Shown here in pieces: positions 34,266 to 43,017 of a stretch of DNA of 64,000 nucleotides. The stretch is from Treponema sp. (lineage in GTDB: Bacteria > Spirochaetota > Spirochaetia > Treponematales > Treponemataceae): contig JAFZYR010000015.1 in assembly GCA_017616165.1 (NCBI GenBank), positions 1-64,000 of the forward strand, in the 5' to 3' direction. The notes beneath the pieces are model-generated. The model was not told the origin of the DNA. It searched no databases and saw nothing but the letters and a program-made list of their open reading frames with translations. Every line of letters starts with the position of its first letter. Position 1 is the stretch's first letter. The position numbers and the translations under genes were made by a program.

Positions 34266-35543
34266 CTAGGTCCTGTAATCTCCATTAATTTTAACATAGT
34301 CATACGTAAGGTCGCAACCCCACGCAGTTCCACTGGCATTTCCTTCGCCGCACTGAACAAGAATTTCTACTGCCTGTTCAGACATGATTTTTTTAGCAAG
34401 CTCTTCGTCAAAGTCCATAGGAACGCCGTCCTTGTAAACCTGAACAACATTGTCTCCGTGAACTTCAAAGTCGTCGTAGTTTTCAAAATATCGGTTGGCT
34501 CCTGCTTTACTTGTAAACCAGATGCTTGTTTTTTCAGGATCAAATTCAATAGGGCTGTAACCCATGGCACAAAGGAAGCGTCCAAAGTTTGCGTCGGCTC
34601 CAAACATTGCGGCCTTTACAAGCGAAGAACAGATTATTTCCTTTGCAAGAGCGCGTGCACTTTCAACAGTGGCAGCTCCGTGAACATTGCATTCTACAAG
34701 TCGTGTGGCGCCTTCACCGTCGGCAGCTATCTTTTTTGCCATTACCGTATTCATTTTGTTGAGCGCTTTGAGGAACTCATCGTAGTCCGGGCCCTCTGCA
34801 GTAATTTCGCTGTTTCCGGCAAGTCCGTTTGCCATGATGATGAGAGTGTCGTTTGTAGAAGTATCGCCATCTACACTAACGCAGTTGTAGGTTCCTTCGA
34901 TGGAGCTGTGCAGCGCCTTGTCCAGCATTGCAGAAGAAATTGCGCAGTCTGTTGTAATAAAGCTGAGCATGGTTCCCATATTGATGTGAATCATTCCCGA
35001 GCCCTTGCACATTGTTCCCATGCGGCAGAGCTTTCCGCCCACTGTGAACTCAACGGCGCACTCCTTGTAATGAGTATCTGTAGTCATAATTGCAACGCGT
35101 GCTTCTTCGTGACCCTTTTTGCAAAGCCCGTCCTTGAGCGTCTGTATATTATTTTCAACCTTGGTTACATCAAACTGAGCGCCAATAACGCCGGTTGAAT
35201 AAACCATTACGTCTTCTGTTTTAATTCCAAGTGCTCCGGCAGCTGCCTTTGCCATGCGCAAGGCATTTTCTGCGCCCTGAGGGCCTGTACAGGTATTTGC
35301 ATTTCCGCTTATTTCAATTGCGGCCTGAGCCTTTCCGTCTGCAAGGTGCTTCTGGGTAAGCTTAACGCTTTCTGACTTTACACGGTTTTTTGTAAAAACA
35401 CCTGCTGCGTTGCAGGGAGCTTGTGAATAAACCAATGCCGTGTCGTTTATCTTGCGGCTTGCCTTAATGCCCACGCGCATACCGTTTGCTGTAAAGCCCT
35501 GAGGTGCGCACACACCGCCGTCAATAAATTTTATGTCGCTCAT
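34266..35543 (-). CDS. argJ: Glutamate N-acetyltransferase / ornithine acetyltransferase
   Basis: A 425-residue ArgJ. The self-cleavage region reads KGSGMIHINMGTMLSFITTD, with the conserved Thr of GTML as nucleophile; the usual Pro of MIxPNM is Ile here. Other motifs: VYSTGVIG, SVDGDTSTNDTL, and the substrate-binding VECNVHGAATVESARALAKE. It transfers acetyl from acetylornithine to glutamate; whether it also uses acetyl-CoA cannot be read from sequence. Start ATG at 35543 follows GGAGGCGCTT. First gene of argJ-argB. Confidence 0.95.
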   Translation of the reverse strand: MSDIKFIDGGVCAPQGFTANGMRVGIKASRKINDTALVYSQAPCNAAGVFTKNRVKSESVKLTQKHLADGKAQAAIEISGNANTCTGPQGAENALRMAKAAAGALGIKTEDVMVYSTGVIGAQFDVTKVENNIQTLKDGLCKKGHEEARVAIMTTDTHYKECAVEFTVGGKLCRMGTMCKGSGMIHINMGTMLSFITTDCAISSAMLDKALHSSIEGTYNCVSVDGDTSTNDTLIIMANGLAGNSEITAEGPDYDEFLKALNKMNTVMAKKIAADGEGATRLVECNVHGAATVESARALAKEIICSSLVKAAMFGADANFGRFLCAMGYSPIEFDPEKTSIWFTSKAGANRYFENYDDFEVHGDNVVQVYKDGVPMDFDEELAKKIMSEQAVEILVQCGEGNASGTAWGCDLTYDYVKINGDYRT

Positions 35544-35626
35544 AAAGCGCCTCCAAAAAGTGAATATTTATGCAAATATAATGAATAATTATACATTAAT
35601 AAACGGGCTTTGTATAGATAGGAGTT

Positions 35627-35731
35627 GTGGATTGCCGCGCTTCGCTCGCAATGACGAGGGGACTTCGCTCGCAATGACGAGGGGACTTTGCTCGCAAGGA
35701 CAGTGGGACTGCGGGCCCGCAATGACGCAAA
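35627..35731. repeat. Family B repeat cluster with tandem half-units
   Basis: GTGGATTGCCGCGCTTCGCT with CGCAATGACGAGGGGAC is followed by two more copies of the right half (TTCGCTCGCAATGACGAGGG and TTTGCTCGCAAGGACAGTGG) and a degenerate end, CCCGCAATGACGC. It occupies most of the gap between argJ and the divergent HAD gene. Confidence 0.85.
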
Positions 35732-35737
35732 AAAAGA

Positions 35738-35766
35738 ATGACTTATTTTCAATAATATAGTATAAT
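35738..35766 (+). promoter_or_regulatory. Promoter abutting the HAD gene start
   Basis: ATGACT (35738-35743), 17-base spacer, TATAAT (35761-35766). Five bases separate the -10 box from the GTG start, so the message would begin at or within the start codon. Confidence 0.55.
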
Positions 35767-35771
35767 AAAAT

Positions 35772-36467
35772 GTGTGTACTTTAAATTTGGGTGAAATAGA
35801 CGCGGTGGCGTTTGATATTGACGGAACCTTGTACAGAAACAAAGACTTTTTTGCAAGGGTTTTTCCGCACTATCTTGTAAATCTGCGTTTTTTCAGAAAG
35901 TATAACCAGGTAAGAAAGGAGCTTAGGGCCAACCCGCAGAACGAGCAGGGCTACCCGGATCTTCTTGCAGTTCAAAACGAGCTGCTTGCAAAAAAGCTTT
36001 CCGTTACAGCGGAACAGGCCTGGGCACAGCTGGATAAAATTGTTTATTCCGGCCTCAAAAAATACTTTGCCAGAATTAAAGCTTGCAGACATGCGCCTGA
36101 GTTCATTCAACGGCTCAGGCAGGAAGGAAAAAAAATAGCGCTGCTTTCGGACTTTCCTCCGGAACAAAAAGGGGAAATATGGGGGATCAAAGCCGGCTGT
36201 GACGTTATTTTAGGAACCGAAGATATTGGTGCGCTTAAACCTTCTGTAAAGCCTTTTACAGTGCTTGCAGAAAAGCTTGGGGTACCTGCAGAACGCATTC
36301 TTTATGTTGGAAACAGTCACGCTTACGATGTTGTAACGCCAGCCTCCATAGGAATGAAAACTGCCTGGTTCATTCCAAAAATCAAGGGACGGTTGGGGAG
36401 CCGTTCGAAGGTTGCAGACATTACCTTCTGGGATTATCTGCAGCTGGAAAAAATTCTATTTCAATAA
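35772..36467 (+). CDS. HAD-superfamily hydrolase
   Basis: A 231-residue HAD phosphatase. Motif I is AFDIDGTLY, motif II is ALLSDFPPEQ, the Lys is in GALKPSVKPF, and motif III is VGNSHAYDVVTPASIGM. The helical cap lies between residues 25 and 95. Its substrate is not indicated. The start is taken as GTG at 35772; TTG at 35787 is the alternative. No Shine-Dalgarno sequence is present and the promoter directly adjoins, so the mRNA may be leaderless. Confidence 0.88.
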   Translation: MCTLNLGEIDAVAFDIDGTLYRNKDFFARVFPHYLVNLRFFRKYNQVRKELRANPQNEQGYPDLLAVQNELLAKKLSVTAEQAWAQLDKIVYSGLKKYFARIKACRHAPEFIQRLRQEGKKIALLSDFPPEQKGEIWGIKAGCDVILGTEDIGALKPSVKPFTVLAEKLGVPAERILYVGNSHAYDVVTPASIGMKTAWFIPKIKGRLGSRSKVADITFWDYLQLEKILFQ

Positions 36468-36518
36468 AACAATCTCCGTATAACGCGGGGTAGTAATAAA
36501 ATTGGGTGGGGAAAAAAA

Positions 36519-39500
36519 GTGGAAATCGTAATTTCAATACTCATTGCTTCTGTAATATCTCTGGGCATTTCAATTTATTTTCATGAAATGGACAAGAAAA
36601 ATAATGCCATGGAGCGCGTAAAGCATTATGCAGATGCCCGCAAAAAAGACATGGATGATTCCTTTAAGGAGCTGGAAAAGCGTTTTAATATTCTGATTGC
36701 AGAATTTGATTCACGCCAGACCCAGGCAAATGCCGCCGTAAAGCTTCTTGGAAAGCAGCAGGAGGAATTCAACCAGAAAATCAAAACCCTGGACGAAAGC
36801 ATAAAATCGGTTCAGCACATAGAAGACAAAATCAACAGCTATTCTTCACTTTTGAACGACCTGGACGAAATGACAGGACAGGTAGAAGAAAACCTTTTGC
36901 GCATCCAGAAGGAAAGCACCATTGTAAACAAGCTCAACGACCGTCTGGACAAGCAGCAGCAGACCGTAGACAACATAGACAAAAAAATCCCGCAGATTTC
37001 GGAGCATTTTTCTCAGGAAAACGAAGAGCAGCTTAAGGCTGTTGGAACTACCCTCCTTGATGAATACAAAAACTATGCAAACAAAATTGCAGGCGAAATC
37101 CGCAAGTCTCAGACAGAGGCCGAGGAAGCTCTTGCAAAAATCAAGCAGCAGATTCAGGATGCCTACAATCAGGCTGCAGCCAAGGCAGAGTCTCTGGAAA
37201 ATACAGCCTTTGACCATTTGAGCCAGCAGGCAACCGAACGTTCAGAGCGCTACATCGCAGAGCTCAAGGCACAGAACGAACAGCTGGATTCCAAGATGAC
37301 TCAGTCCTTCAAGGATTCCGAAACCAAGCTTGTTGCTCAGGTAAAGGCCGACCTTACAAAGATGAACGACAACTTCCAGCAGAGCATAGAAAAGCTTTCG
37401 AACAACTACACACAAAAGGTTCAGGAGCTTCACGACAAGTACAACGAGCAGCTGGATTCTATAGCAGGCAAAAACGAAGGAATTATTACCAAGCTCGAAA
37501 CTCAGTTTAACAGCGACTTTACACGCATAGACCAGAAGTGCAAGAGCGACTTTGAAAAAATAAGCGAGCGCTACGAAGAAAGCTACAGCACACTCAATCA
37601 AAAGTACGACACAGACTATCAGAATCTTTCGGCCAAGTATGATGAAGCCGTTGCAAAAATCTCTCAGAAATATGACAGTCAGCTGGGTTCAATCGGAGCC
37701 AAGGGCGACAAGGAAATTTCTGACATAGAAGCCAGAATTAATGCCGACATCACCAAGCTCAAAAATGATTACACCAAATCCTTTGACACTGCAACTGCCG
37801 TAAACAACAAGAAAATCAACGAGTTTAATGAATCGTTTGTTGCTGAGCATCAGAGACTCAAGGAAGAATACGAAACTGCAATTACACGCCTGGCACAGGA
37901 AAGCACAGGAAAAATCATTGACCTTGAAAACGGTGTTAAGGCAGAGATTGACAGAATCAGAGAAGAAAGCACCGGTAAAATCGAAAGCCTTGAAAACAGT
38001 GTTACTACAGAAATTTCTGAATTTACAGATGAGTGCAAGGAACAGATTAACGGACTTCAGAATGAATACAGTCATGACCTTAATGAGTTCAAGACAGATA
38101 TTGGCAGCAGACTTTCTACTGTAGAAAGCGAATACGAAAGCAAGACCGCTGCCCTGGAATCAAATATTCAGGAGCTTACCGAACGCTATGGTACCCAGGA
38201 GGAAGGACTTCAGAAGGTATTTGGCGAACGCCTCAATGCGCTTGATGAAGACTACAAGCAGAAGCTTGCCGAAATCAGAATGTCTCTGGAAGAAAGCATT
38301 AAAAAGTGTAATGAGACAACCGAATTCCTTAAGCATGATGTTGATGGAAATTCAAAGAGCCTGGAAACAATTCAGTCGGAGCTGGACGAAGAAATCAAGG
38401 CTATGCAGGAACGCTATTCCAGTCTTTACCGCGACGCTCTTGCCAGTGCAGACCAGAAGGAAAAAGAAGCGCTTGACAGCTTTAATGATGCAGTAACTCA
38501 AAAGGTAGACGAGTACGAAGGTCTTATTCAGCAAAAGATAGATTCTTTGGAATCAAGCATCACAGAAAAAATCAGGAACATTTCTCTGCAGTCAAGCAAT
38601 TCAATTCACGAGGCCGAAACAGCCATTGCCGATTTGCAAAAGGAATGCAGTGCTGCAAATACACGTGCCAACGAGTTGCAGCCTGAGCTTGAGGCAAAGG
38701 TTAAGGATATTGTAAAAGAAATTGAAGACTTTAAGACCGACACAGAAATTAAGCTTAACAACATGAACAAGTACATTGCCGATTCTGTTAAGCGTTCTGT
38801 TGCCGAAAGCGAGCAGAAGCATCTTAATATTCTTGAAGGAATTGATGAACAGCTTTGCTCATACAAAAAGGATATTGAACACAAGCTCACTCAGATTGAA
38901 AACAGTGGTGCCGATGTAGACACTCTGGAAAAGAGCCTTCGTTCTGCAATGCAGGAGGTTCAGTCCCGCGTGCTTGGCGACTTTGATGAATTTACCAGGG
39001 ACCAGCAGAAGCGTCACGAAGAATTTTCTACACAGATTAAGCAGGATTCCGAAACAATTGAAACCCGTCTGCACGAAATTGACAAGTCTCTGGATGAGCT
39101 TAAGGCAACTGCAACCGGCAGCATGAGCTCTAAACTCGAAGCCTTTGAAAAAGCCTTTAGCGACAACATTCAGACCTCCAACAACGAAATGGAATCTGCA
39201 CTTTCCGGCTGGAAGCTTGAGATGGACACCAAGCTGGCTTCTCTTAAAAACACCTTTGATGCTTCGCGCAAGGATATTGAGCAGCATTACCAGGAAGAGC
39301 TCAAGACCGAGCTTGATGCAATTAATGCCAGAACAGTTGATCAGTATCAAAAGCTTGCAGACTCTGTAGAAAAGACAAAGCTTGGAATGGAATCAAACAT
39401 TGCAGAGATTCAGGATACCTTTGGAGAATTCCAGGAAGAAACCCGACAGAAGATTTCTGCACTTTCTACAAGTACAGACAAGGAGCTTAAGACCGAGCTT

Positions 39501-41000
39501 GATCGAACAGTGAGTCAGGTTCAGGCTAACCTCAAGCGTGTACAGGATGAGCTTTTGGCAGACCTTAAGTCGTTTGAAGAGTCACTCCAGGAACGCCAGG
39601 AAACAGGTAACTCTTCAATTGATGCGGCCCTTGCAGAATTTAATACCTGGAAGCAGCAGCTGCGTTCACAGCTTGACGGAGCCAACGATGTATTCCAGCA
39701 GGAGCTCGATGCCTTTAAGGCAAGCTCACAGGACAGCCTTAACGAAGCCCGCGACAAGGTTAGCCAGGACATGCTTTCTTATGCCGCAGGTATTCAGGAT
39801 CAGCAGAACGAGCTTAATGATAAGATTGAGTCGCTGCAGAATAAAACAGAAGCTTCGGTTAAAGAATACGAGGAGCGTTCGGAGCAGATTATTGCTCAGC
39901 TCAACGAAACCTACACCAAGATGCTCAACGATACCGAAGAGCGTGTGCGTGAACAGAACAACGATTCTGCACAGAGTCTGGCTCAGCTCAAAAAGGATAT
40001 TCAGACTGCCTCTGAACAGAACAGAACTAATCAGGCACAGTTTGTACTTAAGATGCAGAACGACGCAAATGATATGCAGGTTCGCATGGGCGAGCTTACC
40101 AAGGAGCTGCAGGCAATCAGTGCAAATATCAAAATGTATGAACGCGCCGATGCCATGAAACGTCAGCTGGACGAAAACATGGACGACCTTAACAACCGCT
40201 TTGAAAAGCTCGATTCGTTTACAGACACCGCAGAGGATTTACAAAAGCAGTACAGCGAAATCCTGCGCATGAACGATGAAATGAAACGCAAGCTCGAAGA
40301 AATTGAACAGCAGAAGCAGCGCGTTACAGCACTTGAGCAGAAGTTTGGCCAGATGTTTGCATTGTCCAATACAATTGACGAAAGAATCCAGAGCCTTAAT
40401 ACAACCACCGATGACATTGGTTCCATGGAGGTTGCAGTACGCGACTACTCCGACAAGCTGGACCTTGTTGCACAGCAGTATGAACGTCTGGAAAAGAAGG
40501 ACGAAATGCTCAACCGCATTTTCAAGGATGTAGATACCTCGTTTGCAAACCTCAAGAATATTGAACAGAGAATTGCAGACTGCGAACGCCAGATTACTTC
40601 TTTGCCAAATGAAATAAAGGCTGTTCAGACAAATGTTGACCGCCTGCTGCAGAACGGACCAAAGATTACCGAGGCTGCAAACAGAGTAATGAATCTTGAT
40701 AATATTCTTGCCGATACCGAAAAGCGAATGGGCGAGCTTAATTCTGCAAACACCGGAATCAAAAAGGTTATGGTAGACCTTTCAAAGGTTCAGGAAGAAG
40801 CCGACAAAAAGCTGGAGCTTGTACGCGCGGTTTCTGCCGAAGACAGCAAGAAGGTAAAGAGCGCCAACGACGTTCTTTCTCCAAAGGTTCGCGAAATGGT
40901 CCGCACCTTAAAGCGCAAAGGCTGGTCAAACAAGGAAATTGCTTCCAAGATGAACCTGGCCGAAGGAGAAGTAGAGCTTATTCTTGAGATTCCGGAGTAA
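36519..41000 (+). CDS. Giant spirochaete coiled-coil protein (SpiroCoCo type)
   Basis: A 1493-residue protein. One N-terminal membrane helix (VISILIASVISLGISIYF) is followed by almost 1400 residues of charged heptad sequence with few prolines or glycines. Around residues 300-500 there are degenerate repeats of the type KYDxxYxxLxxKYDE and a near duplication, ESTGKIIDLENGVKAEIDRI against ESTGKIESLENSVTTEISEF. The last 45 residues form a compact helix-turn-helix-like domain (VREMVRTLKRKGWSNKEIAS, then KMNLAEGEVELIL). The build matches the membrane-anchored coiled-coil proteins found in spirochaetes, probably cytoplasmic filaments or tethers. Start is GTG at 36519. Confidence 0.87.
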   Translation: MEIVISILIASVISLGISIYFHEMDKKNNAMERVKHYADARKKDMDDSFKELEKRFNILIAEFDSRQTQANAAVKLLGKQQEEFNQKIKTLDESIKSVQHIEDKINSYSSLLNDLDEMTGQVEENLLRIQKESTIVNKLNDRLDKQQQTVDNIDKKIPQISEHFSQENEEQLKAVGTTLLDEYKNYANKIAGEIRKSQTEAEEALAKIKQQIQDAYNQAAAKAESLENTAFDHLSQQATERSERYIAELKAQNEQLDSKMTQSFKDSETKLVAQVKADLTKMNDNFQQSIEKLSNNYTQKVQELHDKYNEQLDSIAGKNEGIITKLETQFNSDFTRIDQKCKSDFEKISERYEESYSTLNQKYDTDYQNLSAKYDEAVAKISQKYDSQLGSIGAKGDKEISDIEARINADITKLKNDYTKSFDTATAVNNKKINEFNESFVAEHQRLKEEYETAITRLAQESTGKIIDLENGVKAEIDRIREESTGKIESLENSVTTEISEFTDECKEQINGLQNEYSHDLNEFKTDIGSRLSTVESEYESKTAALESNIQELTERYGTQEEGLQKVFGERLNALDEDYKQKLAEIRMSLEESIKKCNETTEFLKHDVDGNSKSLETIQSELDEEIKAMQERYSSLYRDALASADQKEKEALDSFNDAVTQKVDEYEGLIQQKIDSLESSITEKIRNISLQSSNSIHEAETAIADLQKECSAANTRANELQPELEAKVKDIVKEIEDFKTDTEIKLNNMNKYIADSVKRSVAESEQKHLNILEGIDEQLCSYKKDIEHKLTQIENSGADVDTLEKSLRSAMQEVQSRVLGDFDEFTRDQQKRHEEFSTQIKQDSETIETRLHEIDKSLDELKATATGSMSSKLEAFEKAFSDNIQTSNNEMESALSGWKLEMDTKLASLKNTFDASRKDIEQHYQEELKTELDAINARTVDQYQKLADSVEKTKLGMESNIAEIQDTFGEFQEETRQKISALSTSTDKELKTELDRTVSQVQANLKRVQDELLADLKSFEESLQERQETGNSSIDAALAEFNTWKQQLRSQLDGANDVFQQELDAFKASSQDSLNEARDKVSQDMLSYAAGIQDQQNELNDKIESLQNKTEASVKEYEERSEQIIAQLNETYTKMLNDTEERVREQNNDSAQSLAQLKKDIQTASEQNRTNQAQFVLKMQNDANDMQVRMGELTKELQAISANIKMYERADAMKRQLDENMDDLNNRFEKLDSFTDTAEDLQKQYSEILRMNDEMKRKLEEIEQQKQRVTALEQKFGQMFALSNTIDERIQSLNTTTDDIGSMEVAVRDYSDKLDLVAQQYERLEKKDEMLNRIFKDVDTSFANLKNIEQRIADCERQITSLPNEIKAVQTNVDRLLQNGPKITEAANRVMNLDNILADTEKRMGELNSANTGIKKVMVDLSKVQEEADKKLELVRAVSAEDSKKVKSANDVLSPKVREMVRTLKRKGWSNKEIASKMNLAEGEVELILEIPE

Positions 41001-41020
41001 GAAAAACTTATAAAAAAAAC

Positions 41021-41497
41021 TTAGCGGCTAAGGAGGCACACAACAGTTGCTTCCACGGCCTCGCTAGTACCAACCGGTGGGAGCTTCTCACCGGTTTTTG
41101 CTTTAACAAACACCTGCGACGGATCTATGCCAAGTACGCCTGCTATTGAGTTGATGACGCTCTGGCGGTACGGAATAAACTTTGGTTTTTCAAGGCCTAT
41201 TACGCAGTCCAGGTTTTCTATTTTCCAGCCTTCGTCATAGACTTTCTGAATAACAGTTTTGAGGAGCTTTGCAGAATCGGCGTCCTTCCATTGCGGTTCT
41301 TCCGGCGGGAAAAAGGAGCCTATGTCGCCAAGTCCGCTTGCACCAAGCACGGCATCGGCAATTGCATGAAAAAGAACATCGCCGTCGGAGTGGCCGTCTT
41401 CGCCCTTGTCAAAAGGAAGCTCTATGCCGCCAAGCAAAAGGCGTCGCCCGTCAATGAGTCTGTGAATGTCATATCCAAGTCCAACTCTTATCATCAA
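41021..41497 (-). CDS. ispF: 2-C-methyl-D-erythritol 2,4-cyclodiphosphate synthase
   Basis: A 158-residue IspF. The metal site DIHRL (GLGYDIHRLIDGRRLLLGGI) and the motif GHSDGDVLFHAIADAVLGA are intact, as are the C-terminal KAKTGEKLPPVGTSEAVEA residues. It forms the cyclic diphosphate intermediate of the MEP isoprenoid pathway. ATG ATG at the start leaves one residue of doubt (41497 or 41494); AGGAGG precedes. It lies 18 bp after ispD, in the carD-ispD-ispF operon. Confidence 0.96.
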   Translation of the reverse strand: MMIRVGLGYDIHRLIDGRRLLLGGIELPFDKGEDGHSDGDVLFHAIADAVLGASGLGDIGSFFPPEEPQWKDADSAKLLKTVIQKVYDEGWKIENLDCVIGLEKPKFIPYRQSVINSIAGVLGIDPSQVFVKAKTGEKLPPVGTSEAVEATVVCLLSR

Positions 41498-41511
41498 AAG
41501 CCTCCTGTATC

Positions 41512-41557
41512 ATCGTCATTGCGAGGACCCTGAGTGCAACGAAGGGCCCGTGGCAAT
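41512..41557 (-). repeat. Family B repeat with family A nested inside, coding for the IspD tail
   Basis: On the minus strand: GGATTGCCACG, then GGCCCTTCGTTGCACTCAGG with GTCC (family A arms), then TCGCAATGACG. The family B frame is interrupted by the family A core. The composite encodes the last 14 residues of IspD and its stop codon. Confidence 0.88.
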
Positions 41558-42286
41558 CCATCTTTCTATATCCCCCGTAAATGTCACCTTTGCATTGCTA
41601 ACGTCACCCGTTACCAGCTTAACCTTACCGCAGTACTTTCCCCAAATCTCGCTGTCATCGGTATATTCGTGTCCGTCCGTCTGTGCCTTTTTGTGTGCGT
41701 CATAAAGCCTTTCAAAGGCAAAGCCCTGCGGAGTCTGAACAGCCGTGAGCGTACTGCGTACAAGATGCGTTACAATAAAACCGTCGTCATCCAGCCCCTT
41801 GATTGTGTCTGTGGGGGTTATGCCCGGTGTTGCAGCCTCGTATTTTTGTGTGGCCTGCAAAACCTCTTGAATTAATTCAGTTGTAACAAAAGGCCGCGCC
41901 CCGTCGTGAATCAAAACATAAGCGGCGGTGTCACCCGATTTTTTTATATGTTCAAGCGCGTTCAAAACAGAAAGCTGTCTTGTGGAGCCGCCTTCAACAT
42001 AATCAATTGCAATGGGACAGTGGGCAGGACTGGCAGCTTGTTTTGCCTTGTCGGTGCCACTGGTCGGAACAGTAATAACAATCCTGGAAATATTAAAAGG
42101 ATGCTCCTTATTGCCGGAAGCATCCATAAAAGCTTTAATGCATTGGGAAAGTACAGTACCCTTGCCGAGCGGCAGGTATTCTTTTTTAGTGCCGCCCATT
42201 CTTGTAGAAGAACCGGCGGCAGTTATGATAACGGCAACGGTTGCAGTCTGCGTGTCACCGTTTTGGGAATTAGAACGAATCGTCAT
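41516..42286 (-). CDS. ispD: 2-C-methyl-D-erythritol 4-phosphate cytidylyltransferase
   Basis: A 256-residue IspD: nucleotide-binding loop AAGSSTRMGGTKKEYLPLG, then VLIHDGARPFV, TDTIKG, VRSTLTAVQTPQGFAFERL and TDDSEIWGKYCGKVKLVTGD. It couples MEP with CTP. I use ATG at 42286 because the nucleotide-binding strand follows after a short leader; longer frames would reach far into carD. It overlaps the carD end by 17 bp. The last 14 residues (WIATGPSLHSGSSQ) replace the normal C-terminus and come from a composite repeat. Confidence 0.93.
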   Translation of the reverse strand: MTIRSNSQNGDTQTATVAVIITAAGSSTRMGGTKKEYLPLGKGTVLSQCIKAFMDASGNKEHPFNISRIVITVPTSGTDKAKQAASPAHCPIAIDYVEGGSTRQLSVLNALEHIKKSGDTAAYVLIHDGARPFVTTELIQEVLQATQKYEAATPGITPTDTIKGLDDDGFIVTHLVRSTLTAVQTPQGFAFERLYDAHKKAQTDGHEYTDDSEIWGKYCGKVKLVTGDVSNAKVTFTGDIERWIATGPSLHSGSSQ

Positions 42287-42935
42287 CCTCGTCAAAATCT
42301 CCTGAATCATCCATGTCTTCAGATGAATTATCGTCATCGTCCATATCATCATCAGAATCGCGGGACTTTTCGTTTACGTCATCCATCAAATCATCATCCT
42401 CATCTTCTTCAAACTGAGGAGTATGCTTGATTCGAGGAGCTGCTCCAGGAGGTTCAAGCTTTGTGTGAATGGCAGCTTCTATATCCTTGGCAGGTTTTCC
42501 AAGAGCAAAAGAGATTTCGTCCTCTAAAAGTTTTTTTGCAGAATCGTAGAGCTTGCGTTCAAGAATAGGAAGCTCCTTTACCTTGCTGCGGTTATAAAGA
42601 CAACGCACAATAGTTGCAATATCCTTTACAGTTCCTTTTTTGAGCAGATCCAGGTTCATCTGGTAACGCAGCTTCCAGTCAGAAGTAATTGGTTCAAAAT
42701 CATCCGAAAGAAGATTCAGGGCTTCCTCTGCTTCCTTAGCAGTTACAATCTGGCGGATTCCCAATTCCTGAGCCTTTGCAACAGGAACCATAACAATCAT
42801 GTCAGACGCTTCGATGTAAATCTTATAATAAAGATTCATCTCGTCCTTAAATTTTTTCTCGAAAATTTCTGTTACAACGCCCACACCCTGACTCGGATAT
42901 ACGACCTTCTGATTTACTTTGAATTTAGTATCCAT
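42270..42935 (-). CDS. CarD/CdnL-family RNA polymerase-binding regulator
   Basis: A 221-residue protein. Residues 1-60 form the CarD/TRCF RNA-polymerase interaction domain (FKVNQKVVYPSQGVGVVTEI). The helical DNA-binding part runs to about residue 165 (DWKLRYQMNLDLLKKGTVKD). The last 40 residues are extremely acidic (DDDMDDDDNSSEDMDDSGDF). CarD-type proteins stabilise open promoter complexes, notably at rRNA promoters. It heads carD-ispD-ispF, an order seen in other bacteria. TTGAAT-17-TATAAT ends eight bases before the ATG and there is no Shine-Dalgarno sequence. Confidence 0.92.
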   Translation of the reverse strand: MDTKFKVNQKVVYPSQGVGVVTEIFEKKFKDEMNLYYKIYIEASDMIVMVPVAKAQELGIRQIVTAKEAEEALNLLSDDFEPITSDWKLRYQMNLDLLKKGTVKDIATIVRCLYNRSKVKELPILERKLYDSAKKLLEDEISFALGKPAKDIEAAIHTKLEPPGAAPRIKHTPQFEEDEDDDLMDDVNEKSRDSDDDMDDDDNSSEDMDDSGDFDEDDDSF

Positions 42936-42943
42936 ATAAAATC

Positions 42944-42972
42944 ATTATATCACAAAAAATGGATAAATTCAA
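42944..42972 (-). promoter_or_regulatory. Promoter abutting the carD start
   Basis: On the minus strand TTGAAT (42972-42967), 17-base spacer, TATAAT (42949-42944), then eight bases to the ATG at 42935. Confidence 0.65.
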
Positions 42973-43017
42973 ACTTATTTAAAAGTGTCTAAGCCTTGTG
43001 CCCCGAATACCTGCGGG

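Noticed and set aside
35627-35731. CRISPR-like spaced repeats
   Set aside because: Copies are tandem or inverted halves of family B with no regular unique spacers and no cas genes.
37500-38050. DNA repeat array inside the coiled-coil gene
   Set aside because: The similarity is heptad and local protein duplication, not a separate DNA element.
42287-42352. Longer IspD start
   Set aside because: It would lie deep inside carD's acidic tail coding region and adds residues unlike any IspD.
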